A DNA stretch of 64,000 bases from Stercorarius parasiticus (GCA_013396915.1 VWZL01001940.1:71303-135302); one strand, 5' to 3'. Positions 39,701-53,600 are shown, counted from the stretch's first letter. The notes: generated from the letters alone by a model not told the origin. Numbers and translations: made by a program.

Positions 39701-42700
39701 GGTGCTGGTGTCAGATCACCCACCCCTCCCACGGCACAACCATCCTCCTCTGCCCTCATCCCAGGACATCCAGGCAGGTGCCACCTTCCTCCTGGGAACT
39801 CCTCCTGTTTGCTCCTTATCCAGGGGACAGGCAATACTTGATTACAGCAGCAGTCGTTTCCCATCCTTACATATGCAGGTAGGGATTCCCCTCCTGCAGC
39901 GACTGTGACAAATAGCTCTGCTGCCGGGAGAGGTGACACTGCCCCTGGCCCCTGGGTGACTTCTCGGTTCATCCCAGGGAGAAACACCTTGACCAGACCT
40001 CAGTCTGCCCTGAGGTGGGTGCTGGTGACACGCAGGGCAAAGCACCTGAACAGAGCAACTGCGTGTAGCTCATGAGAGGCTCCCGAGACCACCCACATCA
40101 GCCTCTGGGGGCTGATGTCCACCCTTGTCCTTCTGGGCGTACCCTGTATATATTTGTCCTTGTCTACCAAAAGCTTCAGAATTCAGGGAATTCAGAACTT
40201 CAGGATTCCCAAATTGTCAGGCCTGAGTACTGGAAACTGAGTAAGATAGTAATTATGTACATTAGGTGGGAATTGCATGACCAAAACACTGAGGGTCTTG
40301 ATGGCTCACAAGCCCAGAAAAGACAGAAAAGACCTCTGCACATTGTTTGTATTTCTTTCATAACATGTCAAAGCTCCTACAAAATTGTGAACTGGCATGG
40401 CCTGGAGTTTCTGATGTTTTCCTTGAAGAGAAAGTTACCAGAAGGAATAATGACCAAGAACCACGCTAGAACTCGTCTAAGCACACACTGTGGCAGAGCA
40501 TGGGAAGAGGAAGGGGGTTTCACACTTCAGCATAACCAGCCTTTGGATCCTAGACATCACTGTTTGAGTTTGCCAAAATACCCTGATTTCGCCACTTTCC
40601 ATGAAGAAAAATGTTGAATTTCCAGAAGACAGTGTTTTTTGAAGGGCTGAAACTGGGCAAAATGCTGGATACAGAGCATCTGTAAGAAAAAGGGTTGTTA
40701 TGGTAATAGAATCTGTGCGGGGGCCCTGTGTGCGCATGTGATGCGGGAGTCTTAGACTAAGAAAATGATCCAAGTATCCATTACTACTCCAGGTATTAGC
40801 CCTCAAAAACCTATAGATTTTATTGCCTCCATTTCTGTCTTGAAAGCACCCCTATGAAGAATTTTTTCTGTGTACAGAGGATTGCAGAAATCTGCTGTGT
40901 GTTGATTCTCTTGATGATAATTTGCACATTAACATGGAAGCATTGCTCATGTTCTACTGAAAGCAGAAATTTGTTTTTCAAGTCAAGCTATATTGAAATG
41001 TATGAAAACGAGCAATTAGTATCATTTTGAATAATAAACTGAAGCTTGTGGTATTAAGTTGCTCATATGAGATAGCAGAAACTTACATTGGAAAGGAGAA
41101 GATCATACCAGGGTAGAAATAGTGTTATTTTATACAGAAAGAGGTTTTTTTGTACAGAAATAGTGTTACATGGAGAGACGGGCTTTTGCCCCTTGCCCAT
41201 AGGGAACACGGAAGATGAGGGTTTGAGGTAGATGGAAGGAAGGTGGAACCTTTTCTTTTCTTAACTGTGGTTTCTGCTGAAGAAAAGTTGGCTGAAGAGA
41301 TTGTTCTGGACAACAAATGAATCTGGTCTTTTTTCAAAAGCTGCTATTGATTTCATGCTGTACGTGCTGATCTGACAAAATGTTCCCCAAGTAAACACAA
41401 TCTGAGCTCCTTGAGAGAGGCTTCATAGAGAAATAAAATCAAACAGAAATGGGAGCTTGGGCAGTTCATGCATTCCACAGTAATACTTCAGTCTTTGTGA
41501 TATTTTAATGGATCAGAAGGGGATGCTGAGCTGGACAGCTAAACAAAGACCAACAAAAGACTTTTGAGCACCGCCAGAGGCTTGACAGGTGCTTGAAGGC
41601 TGCTCTCCCAGCTTCTCGGTCTCTACTTCTGCAGCCTTGCTTCTCTAGGGCACCTCCTGTGTTTCTCTTACTGATATACAGCAAAGGTTATCTGGATTAC
41701 TGCTCGTGCTGTGTTTTGCCAGCTCCAGGATTAACACTGTTACCCGTGAGATCTTCGAAAGCTGCCAAGATTCCTCCAGGAGCAGGTCTAGCCCACCCAG
41801 AGCGTGCAAGAGTTACCCTGGTTCAGTTTGTTCCACTTTTTCAGTAACTCTTATGGGTCCCATGAGATCACAAGGTCTGTGGGTCCTACCTGCCTCTCTT
41901 GGGTTACTCCAAGCCCTGTGATCCCTTGGAGGTGGAATTGGATGCCCCTTCCCAAGCATCCTTGGGAAGCGACACAGGGCTGCTCACAGATGCTTTCTGC
42001 AAACCATCCGTGTCCAGGCAGGACAGCAATGACACCTCTGAATCAAGTGTGGCCTCTGCAGATGACATTCCCTTCACACCTACTTCCTGACCAAGGGACC
42101 TCAGGGCCAGTGTGGTCCAGGAGTGTCTGCAAAAGCTTGTCACAAGTGGGTGGCTGCCAGGATCCTGCTGGGTCAAATGCCTCTCTTGGGGCATTGGAAA
42201 TACTTCTGTCATTCCCCACATGCCAAACAGAAGGAGCGGGTAGCTTCAACCAACCTTTTTGGATCTGCACAGCCCCATGCAGATTGTGAAGGGGCTGTGT
42301 CACAGCGCTAAAGTTGGAGTTGGGACCTTCCCAAAGACAAGGGGTCTGCTGTGCAGGAGCATGAAGATGATAGTCCCTGCCCCACTGTTCACATGGCTGT
42401 CATCACTTCTTGTGGCCATGGTGTAGGGTAGAGAGGACTGCAATGGTACCAAAGAGCAGAAACAACCCTCATTAACATGGACATAGCACTGTTAAATTTA
42501 TCTTGACATTTTATCTAATCTGTACACGTTGGTTTAGCTCTCAGGCTGCACTGCTCTTGCCAGTGGGACTTGGGGGTTGGCCTCCAGCCTTTGCGATAGG
42601 GCTCCAGCCTTTGGGCTCTGAAACTCTTGAAGACTCCAGGACCAATATTGTTCTACCCGAGAATTTGTTATAAACTCCTCCCTTTCAGAGTTAATCTCTC

Positions 42701-44850
42701 CCCATCACAGCCATTCCAACATTAATGAGTACTTTTGAGAGCTCAGCTTTTCTGCTAAATGATACGTTTTCCTCCTTTATTAGTCCATTAGGAGAGTTAT
42801 TACAGCTCAAGTGCTCTGTACTATTTGGATGAGAACTACTTAGATAAATAGCAATGAATTCCTCTTCCTCAGATGACGGCCTTCCCAGGTGCTGGTACGT
42901 GATGTGCCCTGGTGTGTCCCATCTGCTGAATAAAGAAGGTGAAGATTAGGAGAACATGGTCCAAGGGCACTACTTGGAGGGGAGTGTTTGGAGAGGAGCT
43001 GGGGCAAACCTCTAAGACTTGTGGAGAGGTGAAAGAAGCAGCTGAAGACCTCTGAAGGGTCAAGACTCAGAGAAAAATGAAAGATGAAAAATGGTTATGT
43101 AGGGTAGTCTCCAAGTTGGTCAGTTCAAAAGGATTTTTTTTTAACCTGATTTCTAGAGGAGAAAAACCTGGGTAGCAAGGAGAAATGGTGTCCAGCAGTA
43201 GGAACATTCACTTCACGGTAGCCTTAAAAACTTCATATTGCTTTAAAAAACACCATTGACCTTTCTTCAGTAACGTGAACCTGAACAGCCTGATACGTAC
43301 GTCTGCTCCACCACGTTTCCTCTGGTTTCCCCCCAGGAGGTGAGATTCACCTCCTTCCCCAGCAGTGTGGAGTTGCACCTTTGCTAAGGGGGAAATCTGT
43401 GGTTGCTGCACTGATGAGTAATTCCTGAAATCCCCCGATATTAGCTGCCATCCTTATTATTGTGGCTACAGAAGAACTATTATGTATTTCAAGGTTATCG
43501 GTGTGGGTGGTGTGTCCACATCCTCTTTTAAGTTGTGCAGGAAGGCAGCAATTACTCCCATGGGTTTCAATCTACAGCGTGGCAAAGCTTTATGCAAGCA
43601 GGATTTTGCTAGTGTCACACCCTGCCTCTAGCCTGCTCCCAAAATATCCTTCCTCCCCAGTGCTCAGTGATGATGACTCCTGACCATTTGGTCCCCAGCA
43701 CAGGCTTTTGACCCAAGATGTGCAAAGGAGAGGCAGGTGATGGGGCAGCACATGAAGCTGTGCTGGAAGATGTGGGACCCACAGCCTGTGTGCCCCAGTT
43801 CCTCTGGGGAAGGAGGCTCTGCCGTCCCTGCACACTGCAGGACTGACTTTCTTTTGGGATGCTCCGTGCGTTGCCAGGCTTCACAATCTCTTCCCACTGA
43901 TTTGGGGTTTCCAGGTTTTCTCCTATTAAAGTTCACGCTAGCTAAACTAAATACAAGATTTGTAAACGGAGTCAACAAATTGCTGCCACATCCTTTGTGA
44001 ATATGTAATTGCAGGTGCTTTACGTCAATTAGTAGGTGAGGAACTGTATCACCTGTGCACGTCACTGTGCATGTCAATGAAGCCAGGACTGTCCACCCGG
44101 AGATGCAGGCTGAATTCATAAAGGCCCAGTTACCAAAGCGCTTTGGTCTAGTCTGTCTCTCTTAAAATCAGCGCATCAATAAATCCGATGGCCTTTAGTC
44201 CAGTGCTGTCATTTCTCAGGGGATCCTGGTGAGAAGATCCAACTTAAAAGGGGAGGCGTTGCAGGTGTTTTGGTTTGCTAACTCTTCATTTCCAAGTCTG
44301 GAGGCCCCAGAATTTCTCAGCAGGTTCTAACAGAAGGTTCCTGCGGTTTTTTTTATCATGTGTACACCTGGGAGGGCCCAGGAGCTCTCTGGTTTTGGTT
44401 TCCCCTGCAGCAAAGCCAGAGGTCCCCCAGGTATCCTCGGGGATATCTGGCGTGCAGCAGATGGCTCCTGTGAGAGGTGCGTAATGCCTCAGACCACCCT
44501 TTGGTGCACTGTGCTTTGTGTCCCTGTGTCTTTTGCACTGCAAATTGCCAGTCTAACGCCAAATGGTGGAAGTGCCTGGTGGGATGGATGGGTAGGGAGC
44601 GAGGAGTGTGTGCACGTGTGAGCTCAGCCCATGTCCAGTGCAGTGGCTGATGTCCTGGTGGCACTGACGACAACCAGCTTGGTGAGCTGGCAGAGCCACA
44701 GCAACTGTGCCCAGGAACCAGCTTTCTTAACTGTCTCGTAAAGCTGATTTTATTTTTTTCATCTTGGCTATCTGCTCTGCCTCCAAGGAGGGGGAGACAT
44801 CAACATCAGCAGAGGTTGCGTGATAAAGAAAATCCAGCCACACTGACCTC
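33701..44850. other. intergenic, no recognised gene
   Basis: Several open frames of 100-190 codons occur (for example 33411-33992 and 40072-40617 on plus) but none shows a family motif, conserved-looking composition or flanking exon structure. The 22-base duplication at 38.2 kb is the only repeat I can define. Confidence 0.55.
38197..38240. repeat. perfect tandem duplication, 22-base unit
   Basis: CTCTTATTCTGCGGTCACC plus TCC occurs twice back to back without a mismatch, which points to a recent event. Confidence 0.9.
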
Positions 44851-45480
44851 AGAAAATTTTATTTAGTTACTTTATAGGAGTGATATTTATCAGAATTAAT
44901 CTAACACTGTTATCAGAAAACATTCGTGCAACCTCTTGGAAGTACCTGCCTATGTGTAATATGCCACATACAAATAAATGCCATGGTAAATGTCGAGTCA
45001 TACAGGAAGATAAAGTAGTTTCCTGGGCTCATTAGAGTTGAAAGCTGGGATTTTATAGGAGGGTGAAGAGAATTGCACAATGCAGTTCCATATGGCTTAT
45101 GAAATGTGTATGAAAACCATTTTCTCCTACCCACCCTAATTATGATACATAAATAGATTCACTATTTTCCTTCGAGTACTTACTTAGCTGGAATCCTTTT
45201 TTTTTAAAAGACTGGCATAATCACTTGTATGATGCATTTCTGTAAGACCTTTACAGATGTCTAAATCAAAATGCAGTTATTTATAGCAATAAAATGACCT
45301 TTCACTAATTGGGAAAGAAAATGTTGCACAATAGGTAACAGTTGTCATGAGTGCTGCGCACTGTCAGAAGTCATTTCGGCATTTGGCTTTAAATTGTGGG
45401 ATAAGTGTTTAAATAATGCCTAATAAGTTTTTAAATTATGTGTATATAGGAAGTTTTGTGGGAGCGTGAGTGTGCTTATG
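44851..45480 (-). other. AT-rich block, possible distal TNFAIP2 3' UTR or conserved noncoding element
   Basis: The composition shifts to AT-rich, unique-looking sequence with few CpGs. On the minus strand AATAAA occurs at about 44863-44868. If transcription of TNFAIP2 runs this far its 3' UTR is about 2.7 kb. Confidence 0.25.
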
Positions 45481-47538
45481 GAAGGAGAAGGCTTGCACCA
45501 CCCATGGCCGGGCAGCAGACTGAAACCAAAGCACTGTTTCTCACCCAGCGTACAAAATTCTGTCATATAACCTGCTGGCAGAGGATTCCTTCTGCATCCA
45601 TCTCGCTGTGGACAACAGCAAAGCCCCAGGTTTAAGAGCAGCTGCAGGGACCAGCAGGGCTGGCTGGGGCCAAATTCTGGTGGGCTGCATCGCTAAAGGC
45701 TGGCATGAATATGAGGAGACAACAGAGATGGAGGAAGGGGGATGCCAGAGCAGTAAGGATGAGATGTACATCAAATATATGTGTCTTTTTGTTATCCAAC
45801 ATTGAGACTGCGGTAGTGCTTAGCAACTTTTTATACCAGATACCGCAAACACAGTGCACAGACAGTCCTTGCTCCAGAGCAAGGAAAAACAGGCTATGGG
45901 ATCCATACACTGCACAAACAGAGGGTGCCTCTGCTTTTCCAGCTTGTCTGTAATCCAGCAACACCCCCCCTACCTGAAACCAGCAGGTGACATTCACCAA
46001 AGTAGGCTGTGAGGAGTGGAAGAATTGGCCCTTTGAAGGAGTACGTAGGACTACGTGTGGCAGCGCAGTAAACAACAGCCAGAGACAGAATACATGAGTC
46101 ACTTTTCTACCATATTTGAATACTGTTTAAATATAAACATTGCAAATGAGTATCTCTGAGAAAAAAATAAAATTGGATGCAAAAATACACCAATGGTATA
46201 CTGCATATGCATATAAATACACTACATGATTTGCACGGTCATTATGCGTCTTCCTTCCGGACCGACTTTCGACAGCCTGATATAGAAGTTGACACAGAGA
46301 AAAACGGAAGGGAAAGGTCTTCAACTAAACACATTGTTATTCTGGCAAGTGATTCGCTTCCCAAAAAATTGGGCTGTAAAACAAAATGTAGTTTCACAAG
46401 ACCCATTTGTGTTTCCACATCCTATCTACCTCACAGCAAGAGGGGAAAGAGCGAGCAAGGAAATGGTGATGCACGCAGGATACTCAATACATTATAATGC
46501 CATTCCAGACCAGTTCCACCACCCATTCAAAGTCTATGATGTTGATGGGGTCTGGAAAAGCCCTCTCCTCGATAAGGAGGGCTTAAGCAATATCCAAAGT
46601 GCTTTACTGGATGCCGGTGCTTAACCCACACCATCCATGGCAGCAGGCGGTTTGCTCCTAATGCTCTGTTAGCGGGGTGCCGCTCCAGCCCAGATGCACT
46701 GGACAGGGTCACTGCAGAGGGGCTGGTGCCTGTCATGGGGGTGTCAGGTGCTCCCACCTCACAGAGGTGAAAGAAGCACACGCTGTCCCATCTGGACCGC
46801 TGCTGCAGGGCCAGCTGGGGCTCTCCAGGGCCCGTTTGGAAACTCTGATGCCCCTGGACAATGTTGTCCAGGGGCTGCATGGGGCAGAGTGTGCAGCCGG
46901 GGCCACTCCAAGCCCCAGATGTGGGGGTGCTGCAGCATGGGGGGACGGCAGGAGTCCTGCCGTGGCTGAGCAACACCTCCTCCTGGCTCAAAACCTGGTG
47001 CCTCTCCCATCAGCCTACTGCAGCCCCTCTAGCCCAGCTCGGAGGAAGGCAGATGGGGTGCAAGCATGCTCACGTGGGACTTTTCCAACATCTCTAAATT
47101 TGGGCTTCAGTTTTTGTCTCCCTCCATTTCTTTAGAGGACAGAAAGCTGCATAGAAGGTGCCTGCTCAGTCTGAGCTAGCTGGGGAGTCAGTGACGTGGC
47201 CTTTGCGGCACCCTGTGAGGTAGATGGAGGTTGGAGCACCAGGGCAGTGTCCAGGCAGAGAACGTGGTGGCACCAAGGAGACCTTGGAGGCAGCCTGTGA
47301 CTGCTGCGAGGAGCAGCCCCGGTCCTTGCAAGCACTGCTCCTCCCATGGGTGCCCCCTTTTCCCGGCTGTGCACGGAGGACAGTGATTCCCATAGAGATG
47401 CTGGCCACCGGATTAGGACAAAGTACTTTCCGTAGGAAAAGGTAGGAAGTGTGTGCTGTGCATCGCTCCAGGGGATGGTCTCCATCCCTGGCTTAGCCCG
47501 CAGTCCGGCACAAGGTGGGTGCCACGGGGTGCCTTGGC

Positions 47539-47680
47539 CTAGGACATGTTTATGTTGGAGAAAAGCGGGGCCCCGGGTGACGTGGATGCTGTGGTGTCTG
47601 CCAAGTAGCCCAGGATGCTTTTGAGTTCACCACGTGACAAATTGGCTTTGATGCACAGGAACGCTTCCAGGTGCTTTTTG
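47539..47680 (-). CDS. TNFAIP2: TNFAIP2 coding exon 11 and stop
   Basis: Acceptor CTTTTCCACAG, then [20 protein letters not shown], ending [10 protein letters not shown] and TAG at 47541-47539. Mammalian TNFAIP2 ends with a similar PLFS.I segment. The 3' UTR continues to lower coordinates. The first minus-strand AATAAA I see is near 44.86 kb, which would make a UTR of about 2.7 kb. Confidence 0.93.
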
Positions 47681-50600
47681 CTGTGGAAAAGAAAGGGGCA
47701 GGTGTTATCTCCTCCTGCAGATCTTCATGCCAGGTCCCTTGCACCAGGATGCAGCCCCCATCCTGCACCAGCACTGGGGTCCCCGGTGGACATCACTCAG
47801 CAGCTGGTGATCCCACACGGGACCCAGCACTGCCCTGGGAGGCTTGGGGTAGGGTAGGGCATCATAGAGTCACAGAATGGTTCGGGTTGGAAGGGACCTT
47901 AAAGATCATCTATTTCCAACCCCCCTGCCATGGGCAGGGACACCTCCCACCAGACCAGGCTGCTCAAAGCCTCATCCAGGCTGGCCTTGAACACCTCCAG
48001 GGATGGGGCATCCACAACTTCCCTGGGCAACCTGTTCCAGTGTCTCACCACCCTCACAGTAGAGAATTTCTTCCTGATACCCAATCTAAATCTACCTTCT
48101 TCCAGTTTGACACCATTACCCCTCGTCCTACCACTACATGCCCTTGTAAAAAGTCCCTCCCCAGCTTTCTTGTAGGCCCCCTTCAGATACTTGAAGGCCG
48201 CTATAAGGTCTCCCTGGAGCCTTCTCATCTCCAGGCTGAACAACCCCAATTCTCAGCCTCTCTTCATAGGAGGGGTGCTCCAACCCTCTCATCCTCGTGG
48301 CCCCAAGGCAAAGGAGAACATCAGACCAGAATTTGGAATATATAAATAGCCCTTTTTTGATAGCTTATTTTCTTGTCTGATGGCACTGGGGTTGCCACAG
48401 CCTGGCAGGCAGCCCCCACCTGTTTTCATAGACTCAGGCTATATAAACCTCACCTATACTCATATTTGACTGTTTCCTGGCTTGAGTAAAATTCCACATG
48501 AGTATTTGCAGATCTGTTTCAGTGCCTCTTACCGGATATCTGGGTATGTCTTGGCAAGTGTTGCAACTTCAATTTTAATAGCACCTAAGTCCTGAAGTCG
48601 GATTATTTCAGCCAGTCTGGGGAGCGCCGAATTCAGCCATGTGGCTTGAGACCCCTGCCAGAAAAGAACGCGGTCAGCAGGGCATCGTGGAGCTGCAAAC
48701 CTCCACCCAGCCCAGGAGCTGGGTTTCACCACAGGTGCCTCTGAGCTGGCTCCTGAGGCTGTTTCCTGGTGATGGAGAAGGACACAGCAGCGATTTTAGG
48801 TGCCTCTCTGTTTTCAGTGATGTTGCTAGCCTGGGCCAGCCTTGGAGAAATTGGCTTAGTTTTGTGGTGGCTTTTAATCCTCTTACACAAGTGGTGTAGG
48901 GTTTGCCGTAAGACTGGTTTCCCCATTCACCTTGTCAGACTCTCTCTGCTCTTCCCTCCCATCATGTTTTCCTTTCCTTGGGTCTCCACGCTGCCCAGTG
49001 TGTGTACGAGGTCTGATGGGCAAGGTAACACGCTGCCACGTGGTGCTCTCCTGCAGCTCCGCACACAACCCTGCCTTTAGCATCTCCAGGTATTGCCAAA
49101 ATCCTCTCCCTGCCCACTCAGGTTAAGAGCCCCAGCTGGAACTGTTTTCTGGCCGTTGGACATCCCAATGGCCGCCTGACCTCCCGCCCACACCGAGTGA
49201 CGCTCAGGCTTGTTCCTTCTCCAGTCAAATGTAGGTGGAGTGGTGGAGGACAGGGCTTGGCTTAGCTATTTTGCAGGCAAATTTAGAGGCTTGGAAGGAG
49301 GGAGGGGATCTCAGAGGACAGAGAGGGGTGTTTCAGCCATGCAGAAAAAACAAGGGTCTCTGGTGGAGGAAACCCTCGTGTACCAGAGACCCAGCACTGC
49401 CCTTTCCAGCCCCTGCCTGACATAAAAGGAAGGAGTGAGGGAAATCAAGGGTGAGGGGGAACAGTCAAAACCCAGACGCCACGCAAGTTGTACTGGAACC
49501 AGGGCAGTGCAGTGTTTAGCTAAATCTTCTGACCCTATTAATAGAAATCTTCTAAAGGAAACCACTGCCTATGGGACGAAGAAGGATGAAATCACGGCTG
49601 CCAGGGGAGGGCAGGCTGGTGGCAGGGGAGCCTTCCTCCCTGCATGCTCTTGGAGACCTGTTTCTGCCTACAATCCTGCCTTCCAGGAAATTAAGCTGAG
49701 TTGGAAAGCTTAATGAGAGGCCCCTGGAAATTTATTTTCCTGTTTTTCAGTGTGGCCTGTGCTGTTGCAGATGCAGCTAGCGCTCACGTACATTGCTGGT
49801 GCAGAAGGCTTCCAGGTCAGCAGCATTCTTGGAGATGCTTTGGGCCAGGTTTTGCTGTTGCACTGGAGTTTTCAGGCTGACTTTCCTCTTCAGCAGCCTC
49901 ACGATGTACTCTTTAACCAAACGGGCATGGATCTTCTCGACGATAGCCTGTTGGGAAGCGGGGGGGAGGTTGTCACCCATCTGTCTTTTACTTAGGGACA
50001 AAACAAACCATGTGTGTGGATGGAGGACAAGAACATTTTGGGTGTTGTAAAACATGTCCCACCAAATGCCTGCTGCAGCTCACACGTGAGGAACAGCGCC
50101 GGTTGCCAACCTCCCCACGACTGGTTACGCGACATCCTAGATGCCGAGAATTTCTTTGTACTCAAACTAATGAGGTGTGGGAATTTCCAAATGTTTTTTC
50201 CTTCTGGGAAGAGCTGAAGGCATAGAAAAGATCTAACATGTTTCAGAGAAGAAGTAGTAGTATTCCAGAGAAACAGGAATTCACGCTGCTCCTCCTGTTC
50301 CTCTCTCTGATGCACAAACATCATAATTTTGTTTCAGCTACTAAAAAGACAAAGGCAGGAAATCAAAGATTTTTTTACATGGCTATATTTCGTATATACT
50401 CCAGCACCACTGAAAATGTGGTTGTGGCTCAGTTATCTGGGATTTGTCCCAGTGGCATCCATCTCCTCCGGTCCTTAGGGCAATCAAAGGAGCCACGAGA
50501 CAGAACTGTGCGATTGCATCCATGTTTCAAGGTTGCTAAACCAACCCCACAGATAAATAAAGCCATATGTTGGGTGATCCCTAGAGCCCTTCCTCTACGG

Positions 50601-53600
50601 CAAGGGTGGTTTTCTCTGCAAATGCTGCAGCAGAGCTACGGGAGGAGTCTGCTGCTGCTGGAGAAGAGCAAGATCTATAGGGCTAATCTAGGTAAACTAC
50701 ACGCTGATGGAAATCCTGCCTGAGAGGGCTCCCTGACGCCGGGCCAGCTTGCCAGCCTTGCGTGGGTCAGGGCAACTCAAGCCGCAGAGGAATTTGAGCT
50801 GATAACGCAGCCTTGGCATTCCAGAATTCCCCTGATATTTCTCTTGGACTTACATGGTAGAAAGGGTCCTTCAGGGTGCGGAATTCTGAAATATGTTTGC
50901 TGGTGGTTTTAATGATCTCGTTCATAATTTCATTGCTGGAGTCCCACTTGTTTTCTGTAAACCTCTTATAAATTGGCTGAAAAACAGGAAAATTGGTTTA
51001 GTTCCCTCGAAACAAAATTTATGCACATGTATATTTAGCAATTCTGTATGTACAGTATCCTACATAGCAACAGTGCAGCATGCAGTCCTGTGCAGGGACG
51101 TGTGACAATGTGTGACAGGGGCAGGAGAAGTGGGGGCTGTATTGGGTTTGTCCGCCCTTCTTCGTTCCTCATGATGAAGACTGAGGGCTTGAAAGGCTCA
51201 TAGTGGAGATGCTTTTTTTTCCTTTCCACATTTTTAATGTTTTGTCCACACCATCTTGTCTGATTAGAGTATTATGGCACTATTAGGGAAAGAAACTGAA
51301 TCATTCTGAGAAGTTTTCAACCACAGTTTTTCTTGGCCACAGTAGATAAAGATGAAAATAAAAAAAGCACCTCTCTCTCCTCTGTCAGATGTCTTCCAAA
51401 AGGCCGTACAGAGAAAGCAAAAGAGATTGTGGCTGAACATTTCTGACTCCTACACCTTCCTCTCTACCACACTTTCTTAACTTAAAAAGCTTGCGTTATG
51501 TATATTAAAAAAAAAAAAGAAAAAAAAGAAAGAAATCAAAAGTGCCTTTCAGGCCACATTTATGAAGAAGTCAAAAGCTGCGTAATTGCTGTTCATCTCA
51601 TTTGTGATTGCTTCCTACAGTTTGGAGTGTAAACACTTGCAGGTTGACACTCTCCCTCCTGCAGCAGTTCTCTTAGATGTGATCGGCACGTTTTATGTTC
51701 ATCTGCACAGTCATGCCTATGCACCTGCACCTGTTTGGCCTGCGGGCTTGAAGACCAGCTCCAGCAGAGGTGATCCAGAGGTTTCTGAGGGATGATGAGA
51801 GGTGACCTGACCTGCCTCGCAGCCCTTCTGAACTTTGCTGCATTTGAATCGGAGATTTGGGCAACTGAGAGCACAGCAGGAGAACGTGCCCGGCACCGGC
51901 ACAGGCTGAGCCGTGGGGCAGGAGGGTGTGGGGGGCCACTGTACCTTCAGCTGCACAAACAGCTGTTGAAGCAGCACGTCAAAGCCACTGTTTTCAATGT
52001 CGCTGAGGGTGCTGAGGATACTGGCTTTATTGTCGTCCTTTTCTGCCATGTTTTTCTCCACGTAGTCTCTGCAAGGAAGTATCAGCAAGGTCAGAATAAT
52101 CTGAATAACTGAAGAGAAATTCAGAGGTCTCCAAACCTTCCTCTGCCGGCAGATGGACCTTCCTCTGCCCACTCTGGAGCACCTCCCCTCTATCACATCA
52201 TTATCCGTGACCTGCAGAGAAAGGAGCAAAGCCTTTTCTTTTGGACCCTTACCTAAAATTCCAGCAGTTGTTAACATTGGCAATCAGTATAGGCTTGTAG
52301 TGGCAGTGCTTCTTGCTTTTCTCCTTGAAGTCTTCGAACGCCTCCTTGTAGCTGGAGGGGAGATGGGAAGAGGAGAGGTGGGTGAGCGCGTGCCTGGGGG
52401 GGCTCTGCCAGCCCTGCCGCCCCCCGCTGCTGTCCCCCCCCGCACCTTCTCAGGAAGGCAGGCAGCTCCTGCCACAGCCGACGCGACAGCTCCTCGCCCA
52501 CCGCTGCGTTGATGTCCTTGGCTCGCTTCTGGCCGCTGTAGATACTCTAACAAACAAACAAACAAGGCCATACTCTAACAAACAAACACGCAAGTGTGGC
52601 CAGCAGGTCAAGGGAGGTCATCCTCCCCCTCTACTCTGCCTTGGTGAGGCCACACCTGGAGTACTGTGTCCAGTTCTGGGCTCCCCAGTTCAAGAAGGAC
52701 AGGGAACTGCTGGAGAGGGTGCAGCAAAGGGCTACCGAGATNNNNNNNNNNNNNNNNNNNNNNNNNNNNNNNNNNNNNNNNNNNNNNNNNNNNNNNNNNN
52801 NNNNNNNNNNNNNNNNNNNNNNNNNNNNNNNNNNNTGATCTCCAGAGGTCCCTTCCAACCCCTACCATTCTGTGATTCGGTGATTTTTTTTTTAAATGCC
52901 GCCTGCTCTGCAAAGGCCAGGTTTGCTGGTTAAAAAGACTACAGATCCTTAACTGCGGTAACTGCGCCCAGCTGTCCGTCATCCTCCCCTGGGACCGAGC
53001 CAGGGACCGTGCAGGGTAGCTATACTTATCTGGTAATTTTGAACTCCATTTTCAAATGGGAAGAGAAGTGAAGAAGAAAGAAGCATTAAAGAAAGCCTAT
53101 AAATTAGCTGAGAAAGTGGGGAAAGCGACACAACTTTCACTGAATATCATATGATTGCATTAAAAAAGCCCAACGATTTAAGCACGACCACCTCAATATA
53201 TAAAGGGTTTATTTTTTAAAAATAAACTCTGCTAATCCTCTGCTGCCAGAGGAGGGGGAGCGTTGAGCGTGGGGAAAGGGCCTGAGCACTCGGAGCAGCT
53301 CTGCCTGTGACAGTCACTCCCCCATAGGAAGCACTGTGCCGCTGCCCCGCTCGGCTAAATCTGCCTCTTGTCTCTCTGCTGCTACATTATCCAGCACCTA
53401 ATGGCTTGGCTTCGGCTGGGGGTGCAGGAAAAAACACACAGGGAGAAACGAAGGCAGCCCTTCCTACTTGTTTTGCCTGTCGAGGAGTTTTTCTCCAGCA
53501 CTTGGTAGCCCAGGACCATGCCAGACCATGGGTTAGGGCTCTCCCGTGCCACCCATCTCTATTACCTCCCAACACAAGCCACTTGGCCTTTGGCTTTCCT

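Noticed and set aside
40072..40617. 181-codon plus-strand open frame
   Set aside because: The translation has no recognisable domain, and no splice or promoter context supports it.
46177..46624. Two overlapping plus-strand open frames of about 110 codons
   Set aside because: No known motif and competing frames of similar length; the TAAAGCACTTTGG-like text near 46.6 kb hinted at a decayed repeat but I could not define it.
47671..48345. 224-codon open frame on the plus strand
   Set aside because: Most of it is the antisense reading of the CR1 3' end, and the rest overlaps a TNFAIP2 intron.
51717..52283. 188-codon minus-strand open frame
   Set aside because: It is TNFAIP2 exon 7 read through into both flanking introns; the spliced exon is listed instead.
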